A stretch of 16,375 nucleotides of DNA from an uncultured Coriobacteriaceae bacterium (GTDB lineage: Bacteria; Actinomycetota; Coriobacteriia; Coriobacteriales; Eggerthellaceae). The stretch spans positions 1 through 16,375 of the forward strand of contig URQU01000037.1 of the NCBI GenBank assembly GCA_900550055.1. The letters are read 5' to 3'. The notes below the pieces were generated by a model. It had not been told where the DNA came from. It ran no database searches and saw only the letters and a program-made list of their open reading frames with translations. The position numbers and the translations under genes are program-made. Shown piece by piece: positions 1-7,400 of the stretch. Numbering within the stretch: the first letter of the stretch is position 1; every line of letters starts with the position of its first letter.

Positions 1-12
1 TGGGCTTCGCTT

Positions 13-18
13 TATAAT
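13..18 (+). promoter_or_regulatory. Candidate -10 box (TATAAT) at the start of the first flavoprotein gene
   Basis: A perfect TATAAT lies at 13-18 and overlaps the first possible ATG (17). Transcription would start near 24-26, at the second ATG (26), giving a leaderless or nearly leaderless message. The -35 region would lie before the window, so it cannot be judged. A chance match is possible. Confidence 0.3.
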
Positions 19-25
19 GGCGGGT

Positions 26-1594
26 ATGGAAACTATCGCAATCATAGGCGGCGGCGCATCGGGCCTGATGGCGGCTGTGGAAGCATCGCTTGCGCTACGC
101 CAAGCGGGCGCTGTGGCGCATGTGGCCCTGTTCGAGGCCGATCCCGAGCGCATCGGTCGCTCCATCCTGGCAACCGGCAACGGCCGCTGCAACATCTCAA
201 ACGCCTGCATCAGCGCTGACACGTATCGCAATCAGGCTTTCGTGGAGCAGGCGCTTATGCACCTGCAAAGCGCTTACGTCGCGGAACGTGGCAAAACCAG
301 CATGCGAACCCTTGAGGCGAATCCCGTGCTTGAACGTTTCGCTGATATGGGCCTCGTGACGCGCGAGGAGTCGGAGGGTCGGCTGTATCCCATTGCGAAC
401 AAAGCCACCAGCGTGCTGGACGTGCTGCGCTCTACCGCCGCTGAGCTGGGCGTCGACGTGCAAACCGACAAGCGCGCCTTGCGCGTGGACGCGCCCGCCC
501 CGGGCGGAGCGGGCTGCTTCAATATCCGCTTCGCCGACAAGACGATTGCGCATGCGGCGGCGGTCATCGTGGCCGTCGGCGGGCGCGCGGCAAGCGGCAT
601 TCAGCTCCCGGAACCCTTGACGTGCTCGGACATGCAGCCTGTTTTGGGGCCTTTGCGCGTTGATGCGCGCAGCGCGAAGCTCACTCGACAGCTCAACAAC
701 ATCCGCGTGCGCGGGACCGTGCATCTCGAGCGCGGTGGTCAGCGTGTTGCAAGCGAGCGCGGAGAGCTGCTCTTCCGCGAGTACGGGGTCTCCGGCGTGT
801 CGGTGTTCAACCTGTCGCGTTTTGCGCAACCCGGTGACGACCTGGTCGTCGACTTCCTGCCCGACATCCCCCCGCAGGACATGGAGCGCTTCATGATGAC
901 GCGTCGCAAGCGGATGCAGAAGCTGTTGGGCAGCGAGCTTACGCTCGACCGCTTCCTCGAGGGTCTGCTGCTGCCCGCAGTATCTGCCTCGGCGCTGCGT
1001 CAGGCGGGCTTGCGGACTGGTGACCGGTTTGCACAAGAGATGGTTCCCCGGCTTTGCGGCATGCTCAAAGGCATGCGTCTGACGGTGGAGGGCATCGGCG
1101 ACGAGCGCCAATGCCAGGTGCGTCGCGGCGGCTTCCCTGTCGAGCGGTTCAGCCCCGCTGCTTGTGAGTCGCTGGAGGTTCCGGGCCTGTTCGTCACGGG
1201 CGAGGCGCTCGACGTCGACGCACCCTGCGGCGGCTTTAACCTGCATTGGGCCTGGTCAAGCGGCATGCTCGCCGGTCGCGCAGCAGCTGACCGCATGTTA
1301 AGCGGGGAAGGTGTTGGACTTGACGGCACCTGCGCACCCGCGCCAGCTGGAAATGGCTCAGCTGATAAGCGGTCACCGTCATACACCGGTACCTCGCACC
1401 CTTCCTCAAGCGGCGATTCCCGCTCGCAGGCTGCGTCGCGCTCCGGTGGTTCGCATGCTCCCGCCGGCGCCGGTACCCGCCGCTCCTCTTCTCGCGCAGA
1501 AAAACCGCACCCCTCGCACAGGGGAGAACGCAGCAAATCCCGCAACCAGCGTGGCGGGAACGCTGCCCGCAATGCCCATTATCGCAATCGATAG
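26..1594 (+). CDS. BaiN/HI0933-family NAD(P)/FAD-dependent oxidoreductase with a low-complexity C-terminal tail
   Basis: Cytoplasmic flavoprotein of the HI0933/BaiN family (aminoacetone oxidase-like and bile-acid reductase-like flavoproteins); the substrate here is unknown. Visible motifs, counted from the ATG at 26, are the dinucleotide-binding GGGASG at residues 8-13, the family signature ATGNGRCNISN near 49-59, and the C-terminal FAD motif CGGFNLHWAWSSG from 401. The catalytic core ends near residue 426, which is the normal family length. Residues 427-522 form an extra tail rich in Ser, Pro, Arg and Gly with no recognisable fold. The start is uncertain: ATG 17 is in frame and adds three residues, and neither ATG has a clear ribosome binding site. 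I prefer 26 because the upstream TATAAT overlaps 17. The gene ends 13 bases before the next flavoprotein and is probably cotranscribed with it. The family call is firm; a role in bile-acid or steroid reduction would be speculation. Confidence 0.9.
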   Translation: METIAIIGGGASGLMAAVEASLALRQAGAVAHVALFEADPERIGRSILATGNGRCNISNACISADTYRNQAFVEQALMHLQSAYVAERGKTSMRTLEANPVLERFADMGLVTREESEGRLYPIANKATSVLDVLRSTAAELGVDVQTDKRALRVDAPAPGGAGCFNIRFADKTIAHAAAVIVAVGGRAASGIQLPEPLTCSDMQPVLGPLRVDARSAKLTRQLNNIRVRGTVHLERGGQRVASERGELLFREYGVSGVSVFNLSRFAQPGDDLVVDFLPDIPPQDMERFMMTRRKRMQKLLGSELTLDRFLEGLLLPAVSASALRQAGLRTGDRFAQEMVPRLCGMLKGMRLTVEGIGDERQCQVRRGGFPVERFSPAACESLEVPGLFVTGEALDVDAPCGGFNLHWAWSSGMLAGRAAADRMLSGEGVGLDGTCAPAPAGNGSADKRSPSYTGTSHPSSSGDSRSQAASRSGGSHAPAGAGTRRSSSRAEKPHPSHRGERSKSRNQRGGNAARNAHYRNR

Positions 1595-1607
1595 CCCGGA
1601 GGAAACC

Positions 1608-3629
1608 ATGCTTGAGATCTCAAACCTCGCCCTTCCGCTCGATGCCGGGCTCGAAGGCAAGCAAGCTGAAAAGCTCGTGCGCCGCGCCGCGGCCCGAGCG
1701 CTTAACGTCGCGCCGAGCGATATCGCCGAGATCCGCCTGCTCAAGCGCAGCGTCGATGCGCGCAAAAAGCACGACGTCCACTTCGTCGCAACGCTCGGCA
1801 TCGAACTGGCTGGCGGTGCCCAGGCTGAAGCTGTGGCTATCGAAGCCGCCGCGCACCGCAAAGGTGCCGCGAATGTGAAGGCGCATCGACCTTATGAGCC
1901 GCTGCGGGTCCCGCAGGTCGGCGCTTCGCGCCAGGCGCAGGACGAACCTCGCCCCATCGTGGTGGGCACCGGCCCGGCCGGCCTGTTTTGCGCGCTCTAC
2001 CTGGCGCGCGCCGGTCTGCGCCCGCTCGTGGTCGAGCGCGGCGCGGCGGTCGACGAGCGCATGGCGGCGGTCGATGCCTTCAATGCCGGCGAGCCGCTCG
2101 ATCCGCACACCAACATCCAGTACGGCGAAGGCGGTGCGGGAACGTTCTCGGACGGCAAGCTGACCACGAACATCAAAAGCCCCTGGGCGCAGCACGTTCT
2201 GCATCTGTTCGTGGAAGCGGGTGCGCCCGAGGAGATCCTGTGGCAGGCAAAACCCCACATCGGCACCGACCTGCTCGTAGACATCGTGCGCAACATCCGC
2301 AAGCAGATCGAACAAGCCGGCGGCGAAGTGCGCTTCAACACGCAGCTCACGGCCCTGCATTTCGAAAACGGTCACCTAACCCAAGCCGAGATAACCCGCC
2401 CCCAACCCACCCAGACACTTCGGGCCCGGACACTTCGGGGACGTAGCACTAACTGTCCGGAATCCGCTCAAGCTGAGGGCCGGCAGACAGAAGCTGTTCA
2501 GGCAGAAGCCCTTCAGTCAGCGTCCGCAAAACCCGAGATCGACCAAGCCGAGGTCCTTCAGTCTGAGACTGCCCAGTTGGAAACTTCTCAGTCTGGGGCT
2601 GGCAAACCCGAAGCCGCCCGAATCGAAACCACCGCCGAGTTGATCCCCGCAAGCCGCGTCGTGCTGGCGTGCGGTCATTCCGCCCGCGATACGTTCGAGC
2701 TCGTGCGCGACGCGGGCGTGCATATGGAGCAGAAGCCGTTCTCCGTGGGCGTGCGCATCGAGCACCCTCAGCAGCTCATCAACCGTTCGCAGTACGGGAA
2801 GGCCGTCGACCACCCGGCGCTCGGCGCCGCCGACTACAAGCTGTCGATGCATTTGCGCCCGCAAAAAGGCGAAGAACAGGGCCGCGGCGTGTACACGTTC
2901 TGCATGTGCCCAGGTGGGGAAGTGGTGTGCGCCGCCAGCGAGCCGGAAGGCGTGGTGGTCAACGGCATGAGCCGCTTCGCGCGCGATGGCCAAAACGCCA
3001 ACAGCGCGCTGCTGGTCGGCGTGGGCCCCGAGGATTTCGACGGCGAAGACCCGCTTGCGGGCGTCAAGCTGCAGCGCGAGATGGAGCAGGCCGCCTACCG
3101 AACCGCCATCGCTGCCGGCGGCGAGCCGTATCAGGCGCCCGCGCAAACCGTCGGCGACTTCCTGGCGCATCGCGCCGGCGGTCCGAGCAAGCAGGTGAAG
3201 CCCACCTACGCGCGCGGCGTCGCATGGTGCGACCTGCGCGAGTGCCTTCCCCCGTTCGTGGCGCGCGCCATGGAGCAGGCCCTTCCACAACTCGATCGCC
3301 GCTTGCACGGCTTCGCCGATCCGCAGGCGGTGCTCACCGGCGTGGAAACCCGCAGCTCAAGCCCCGTGCGCATCGTGCGCGGCAAGAACATGCAGGCCCA
3401 GCTGGCCGCGGCGCCTGCCCCGGATCGGGTGCAAAGCGGGGCTCAGACCCAGGCGCCTTCGGGCTCCCCGGCTGCCAGCGGGAGCCCCGCCGATGCCGCC
3501 GCGCCCGAGCCCGAGACCGGCCTTTACCCCTGCGGCGAAGGTGCGGGCTATGCAGGCGGCATCATGTCCGCCGCCTGCGACGGCCTTCGCGTGGCAAGCG
3601 CCCTGGCGGAAAGCCTGCGGCTCAAATAG
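1608..3629 (+). CDS. COG2509-family FAD-dependent dehydrogenase with two low-complexity inserts
   Basis: Predicted cytoplasmic FAD-dependent dehydrogenase of 673 residues; no substrate is established for most of this family. The open frame extends back to 1311, but the start is set at ATG 1608 by a strong GGAGG at 1598-1602 with 5-base spacing just after the upstream stop. Visible motifs are an N-terminal domain of about 110 residues, the FAD fold GTGPAGLFCALYLARAG near residue 120, the family signature GEGGAGTFSDGKLTT from residue 173, ACGHSARDTFE near 354, and the C-terminal CGEGAGYAGGIMSAACDG near 642. Two segments look foreign to the fold. Residues about 262-342 are rich in Gln, Glu, Ala and Ser with a repetitive QAE/LQS pattern, and residues about 601-637 are rich in Ala, Pro and Ser. 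Both fall at predicted surface positions between conserved blocks, so the enzyme may still be active. The gene is probably cotranscribed with the preceding flavoprotein. Confidence 0.9.
   Translation: MLEISNLALPLDAGLEGKQAEKLVRRAAARALNVAPSDIAEIRLLKRSVDARKKHDVHFVATLGIELAGGAQAEAVAIEAAAHRKGAANVKAHRPYEPLRVPQVGASRQAQDEPRPIVVGTGPAGLFCALYLARAGLRPLVVERGAAVDERMAAVDAFNAGEPLDPHTNIQYGEGGAGTFSDGKLTTNIKSPWAQHVLHLFVEAGAPEEILWQAKPHIGTDLLVDIVRNIRKQIEQAGGEVRFNTQLTALHFENGHLTQAEITRPQPTQTLRARTLRGRSTNCPESAQAEGRQTEAVQAEALQSASAKPEIDQAEVLQSETAQLETSQSGAGKPEAARIETTAELIPASRVVLACGHSARDTFELVRDAGVHMEQKPFSVGVRIEHPQQLINRSQYGKAVDHPALGAADYKLSMHLRPQKGEEQGRGVYTFCMCPGGEVVCAASEPEGVVVNGMSRFARDGQNANSALLVGVGPEDFDGEDPLAGVKLQREMEQAAYRTAIAAGGEPYQAPAQTVGDFLAHRAGGPSKQVKPTYARGVAWCDLRECLPPFVARAMEQALPQLDRRLHGFADPQAVLTGVETRSSSPVRIVRGKNMQAQLAAAPAPDRVQSGAQTQAPSGSPAASGSPADAAAPEPETGLYPCGEGAGYAGGIMSAACDGLRVASALAESLRLK
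2426..2460. repeat. Palindromic element inside the COG2509 gene
   Basis: A perfect 7-base inverted repeat, CCGGACA at 2426-2432 and TGTCCGG at 2454-2460, encloses 21 bases. The left arm lies in a short direct duplication: GACACTTCGGG occurs at 2414-2424 and again at 2429-2439. The unit sits at the left edge of the first low-complexity insert, keeps the reading frame, and looks like a small inserted repeat. Its origin is unproven. Confidence 0.5.
2462..2633 (+). repeat. Degenerate coding repeat forming a Gln/Glu/Ala-rich insert
   Basis: The translated segment repeats a loose six- to eight-residue theme such as QAEALQS, QAEVLQS and QLETSQS. At DNA level, variants of CAGGCAGAAG and CTTCAGTC recur. 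It separates the conserved block ending near residue 261 from the block holding GHSARD. This pattern suggests in-frame expansion by slippage or unequal recombination rather than a folded domain. Confidence 0.55.
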
Positions 3630-3633
3630 GGAA

Positions 3634-3652
3634 GAGGCCACGAAGCAGCCTC
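3634..3652. terminator. Weak inverted repeat between convergent genes
   Basis: GAGGC at 3634-3638 pairs with GCCTC at 3648-3652 across a 9-base loop, in the 34-base gap between the two convergent stop codons. No T-run follows on either strand, so a terminator role for both genes is only possible from position. Confidence 0.2.
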
Positions 3653-3663
3653 AAAACAGCCGT

Positions 3664-4080
3664 TCATTCGCCCAGCTCAGCGGCCCAATCGAAATCGACC
3701 GGCGGCGCAGTCGGCTCCTCGGCCGCTTCGCCGCCGTTCGCACCCTCGACGCTCCGGCCGTCCCATTGGCACGCGCGCATGTCGACGCGTCCGTCGTCCA
3801 AAAACGTCACACCCTCTGCGGCAAGTCGCGCTCGCTGCTCGTCAGGTCCGCCGAACGCAAAACCAGGCGCAAGCGAGCCATCCTTGAACACCACGCGGTG
3901 GCAAGGGACCCCCGTCTGAGCTGCGCAATCCCACGGATCGGGATTCCCGTGCATGGCATACCCGACGAACCGCGCCTTGCGAGGCTGACCGATCAGCCGT
4001 GCCACCTGTCCATACGAAACAACCTTCCCGCGCGGCACCCGCCGCACCGTCTCATACACCTTGTCGTTGAATTCGCCCAT
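3664..4080 (-). CDS. MGMT/alkyltransferase-type DNA repair protein, single DNA-binding domain, acceptor Cys intact
   Basis: Predicted O6-alkylguanine-DNA alkyltransferase family protein of 138 residues. It would flip out an alkylated guanine and accept the alkyl group on a cysteine. Counted from ATG 4080, the visible features are the active site PCHRV with Cys60, helix residue Tyr23 in SYGQVA, a likely arginine finger at Arg37 in RKARFVGYAM, and Asn46 in HGNP. Alkyltransferase-like proteins replace the cysteine with Trp or Ala, so this one could be a true suicide enzyme. It lacks the N-terminal domain of Ogt and Ada and has a Glu/Asp/Ala-rich C-terminal tail of about 30 residues. The frame is open to an ATG at 4170, but the start at 4080 has GGAAGG six bases upstream, and a perfect TATAAT lies between the two candidates, so the longer start is unlikely. 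It converges with the flavoprotein gene and diverges from the riboswitch operon. Confidence 0.88.
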   Translation of the reverse strand: MGEFNDKVYETVRRVPRGKVVSYGQVARLIGQPRKARFVGYAMHGNPDPWDCAAQTGVPCHRVVFKDGSLAPGFAFGGPDEQRARLAAEGVTFLDDGRVDMRACQWDGRSVEGANGGEAAEEPTAPPVDFDWAAELGE

Positions 4081-4129
4081 GCTTTGCCTTCCGATCAAGC
4101 GCTGCTGCCATGTCGTCTGTTCCCGCACG

Positions 4130-4135
4130 ATTATA
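4130..4135 (-). promoter_or_regulatory. Candidate -10 box (TATAAT) of the alkyltransferase gene
   Basis: Read on the minus strand, TATAAT occupies 4135-4130. Transcription would start near 4123 and leave a leader of about 43 bases before ATG 4080. TTGACT lies only 7 bases upstream and TTGAGC lies 20 bases upstream, so no -35 box sits at ideal spacing. Confidence 0.45.
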
Positions 4136-4235
4136 GGCAGTGAGTCAAGCCGACCGCTCAAATCCTCCATCGTGCAGCCATGTGCGATTCCTTACCGCCC
4201 CCTGTCGAAAGCTCATCTAATTCCCAGTTCAGACG

Positions 4236-4244
4236 TGGTAAAAT
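4236..4244 (+). promoter_or_regulatory. Extended -10 promoter of the cobalamin operon
   Basis: TGG followed by TAAAAT at 4239-4244 forms an extended -10 element (TGn then hexamer). The expected start near 4251 is about 16 bases before the first paired segment of the riboswitch. No good -35 hexamer is visible at 17 bases, which is tolerable with an extended -10. Confidence 0.5.
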
Positions 4245-4266
4245 CACATGTTCGAAAATTGGCACA

Positions 4267-4466
4267 GATGGTTGCGCCGGGCACGGCGTGGGCGGCTGGG
4301 GAAGGGACTCGGCCGCTTGGGGGAATGCGGGTGTGAATCCCGCGCTCTACCAGGAACCGTATACGCTGATGAACGGGTTGGCAGCTTAGCTTATGCGCGG
4401 GCTCGCCGGCAAGCACCGCCGCAGGCATGCGGGCCGTTCACGTGAGGCGAAGTCGGAATGCCCATC
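4267..4466 (+). promoter_or_regulatory. Cobalamin (B12) riboswitch
   Basis: Leader RNA element that binds adenosylcobalamin or a related corrinoid and lowers expression of the genes below it. The sequence shows a closing stem, GATGG at 4267-4271 with CCATC at 4462-4466; a GC stem, GCGGC 4292-4296 with GCCGC 4312-4316; the hallmark box GGGAATGCGGGTGTGAATCC at 4321-4340, whose GCGGG/CCCGC arms close a TGTGAAT loop; a variable hairpin-rich middle; and the conserved 3' box GCGAAGTCGGAATGCC at 4447-4462. Length and order fit the family. The 31 bases between the aptamer and ATG 4498 leave no room for a hairpin with a T-run, so control is probably at translation initiation. The nearby ATG at 4393 lies inside the aptamer and is not a credible start. 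Confidence 0.85.
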
Positions 4467-4482
4467 CATCGCACGAAGCCCT

Positions 4483-4496
4483 GGAAGAGAGGTTCC
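4483..4496 (+). promoter_or_regulatory. Ribosome binding site in a small hairpin loop (possible expression platform)
   Basis: GGAA at 4483-4486 can pair with TTCC at 4493-4496, leaving the Shine-Dalgarno segment GAGAGG (4487-4492) in the loop, five bases before ATG 4498. This site fixes the start of the large protein. Whether the hairpin is part of the switch, or L5 of the aptamer contacts it, cannot be seen from sequence alone. Confidence 0.45.
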
Positions 4497-4497
4497 G

Positions 4498-7400
4498 ATG
4501 ACTATCGGCGAATCGTCCGAACGCGCGCAAAGCGTCGGGCAAACCTGCGGCAAAGCAGGCTCGTCCGCACCCTCTGGCGTGAAGGTCGCAGCGCAGCGAT
4601 CCGCGACATCACCTATTCGGCGCGTGTTCTCAACATTCTTGGCAGCAACGCTTGCGGTGTCCATGACGCCTTCTGCGGCGCTTGCCGAAACGCATGAGGC
4701 AACGGCATCCAGTGCGCAGGAGCAGTCGCAGGAGCTTGATGGCGCTCTGGCGCAAGATCGAAACGCGGAAAGCCCCGAGTCCGTTGCTTCGTCTGCGCCC
4801 GGTCAGACCGCGTCCGGCTCCCCTGATGCGGCAACGTCCGATTCCGATCAGGGCGAGACTTCTGCCCAACCCGAAACGCCTGCGGCATCCGCCAAGCCTG
4901 AAGCCGCACAAGCAAGCGTTTCCGCAGATGAAAACCTTGCCGACACGTTATCTGATGGCGATGATGCTGCAGCTCAGGCTGACGCAACCCTGTCTTCAAG
5001 CGCGAAGGTCTATATCCAGGACGTTAAGGACAAGGACAATAGCTACTCTACGAAGTCGGGTTCTCTTTCCGCAGGCGATACCCTGTGGGCAAATGTCTAT
5101 GACGAAGAGGACTGGGAGGAATACTCCGTCTCCAACCCCGGCACGTGGACGTATGCCTGGATGGCCGGTACCAAGAACTCGGCGTCGATCTCCGACTACA
5201 CCGAGCTGGTCGGCCAGTCGCAAAGCCTTACCATCACCTCCGACATGGCCGGCAAATACTTCATCTGCAAGGTAACGGCGGACGGCAAGGACTACTACGG
5301 TCCAGCGAAAAGCTACGGATCGGGCGTGAACGCCAATGAGATTCCCGGTCCCGTTTTGTCCGCCGGTCAGGCGCAGCTCTACAAGGTAACGCTCAGCTCC
5401 AGCGCTCCTGCCGTTGGCGATACGCTCGCTGCTACCGCCTTCACCAGCTATTCCACACAGGTGACTGATGACATCGATGTCTCCTATTCCTGGAGTTATT
5501 CCGATTCCAAATACGGGACGTTCGCGGTTATCGAAGGCCAAACGGCCAGCACCTTCGCGTTAACGTCCGAATACCAGGGCAAGTACATCAAGGTAACGGC
5601 AAGCGCAGGCGTGAACGAGCAGTCCGCCACCACCTCCGAAGCCGTTATGCCTGCCGGTGCCGTTAAGCTGGCGGGTGTGGAGCTGAAGGCTTCCTCCACC
5701 GAGATTGGTGCAACGCTCACGGCAAAGGCATATACCGGCTCAAGCTACAGCCCTACGTACGTCGACGACTCAAAAGTCACGTATACGTGGAAGAAGTACA
5801 AGGGAACCTCTGCTCCCTCATACTCTACAACGTGGGAAACCATCGAGGGTCAGAACGCTAGCACCCTTTCCGTCGATGACGGCCTAGAGGGGTATTACGT
5901 AACCGTATCGGCCAACGCCGGCGCGAACGACGTTACGTACGGCGATTACTCCACTGGTTACGTGGGGCCCTTCAAGCAGGCCGGAGCCGTCGACATCTAT
6001 AGCGCTCTCCTTGCCCCCGCCGGCTCCGAATCCGGTTCCTACGTCTATTGCGTGGGCGACACGGTCAGGGCGCTTGCCAAGGAGAAAGGCGCTTCTTCGT
6101 TCATTGAAGCTTCCAAGCTGAACTTCCAGTGGCAGCAGAGCGACTCGAAAAACGGCTCCTATACGGATATTCCCGGCGAAACGCAGGAAACGCTCGCGCT
6201 GACCGACGCGCTTCAGGGCAAATGTGTCAAATGCATCGTTTCCTCGAAGATCGGCAGCAGCAAATACACCACGCGCGCTACGAGCGTTATCGCTGCCGCC
6301 GGTTCCGTTAACGTCACCAAGGTGCAGTTCGAAGGCTCTACCGGCAAAGTCAATGTCGGCGACACCCTCACGGCAAGCGCGGCGACTGCATCTGGCGACG
6401 TGTCCGACAACGCCCGCGTCGTGTGGTCCTGGTACTACGGCGATAGCTCGAACTCCTGCAACAACAAAATCGAAGGTGTGCAAGGCAACACTTTCACGGT
6501 GACGGACGCCTACTTGGGCAAATATATCCAGGTCCGCGCCGACGGCGGTTTCGGCGAAGAGAAGGCAACCCGCGGCCCCGTGGTCGAAGCGGGTGCGGTG
6601 GCGCTTCATCATGTCGAGGTCACTGGCTCCGCAAAGGTGGGCGCCGTGCTCACGGCTGCCGCTTACACCAGCAGCTACTCCAAGGTTTCCCCAACTGATA
6701 AGGTGCATTATCAGTGGCAGTACGCTGACTCCAAGTCCACGTCCGATTCCGACTTCAAGGATGTCCAGGATGCGGCCGACCAGCCCACGTACACGGTCTC
6801 CGATGCCATGGTGGGCAAGTTCATCCGCGTGAAGGCCATCAGCGACGGCGCGGTGGTCAGCACGCAAAAGCCCTCTTCTTATGGCAACGGCACCACGTCC
6901 GTCAACCCTATCGGCCCCGTTACCATTGCGGGTCAGTACACGCTTTCCTCCGTTGAGATCAAGGACGTGTCGACCGCTATCTTGCAGGTTGGCCGCACCG
7001 TCACGCCGCAGGCGAAGGTTTCCAGCGGCTATTACAACGAAAACGCGCCCGATGACGCCAAGCTCACCTATGTCTGGTACGCCAAAGGCGGAGAAGATGA
7101 CGATTGGCAGCAGGTCACGGCCGGCGTTTCTTCCGACGGCAGGCTGACCATAGGCGCCTCGCTTGCGGGCAAATCCCTTAAAGTCACGGCGTGCTCCCTG
7201 GACAACACGGTCGAGTGGGTGTCGGGCACCACGGTTGCCCCAGCGGGCGAGTACAATCTGCTGCGCGTGATCACCACGCCGCAGGCCATCAGCTCCACCA
7301 CCCATCTCGTCACCGGCGATGCCGTGACGGCAGAGGCTCAGTCCAAGCGAGCCGATTCGAACACCATCAACGGCGTGAAGGTCGACGATGGCGTCGCCTT

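Noticed and set aside
1311..1607. N-terminal extension of the COG2509 protein from 1311
   Set aside because: It overlaps the first gene, has no family similarity that I recognise, and a strong GGAGG precedes ATG 1608.
2370..2640. A CRISPR-like or tandem DNA repeat array
   Set aside because: The repeats are degenerate, in frame and without regular spacers; they are explained as a coding low-complexity insert.
4081..4170. Upstream ATG at 4170 for the alkyltransferase gene
   Set aside because: The perfect TATAAT at 4135-4130 lies downstream of it, and GGAAGG sits correctly before ATG 4080, where the family homology begins.
4393..4497. Upstream ATG at 4393 as start of the giant protein
   Set aside because: It lies inside the riboswitch aptamer, lacks a ribosome binding site, and would put 35 basic residues before a signal peptide that already has a long N-region.
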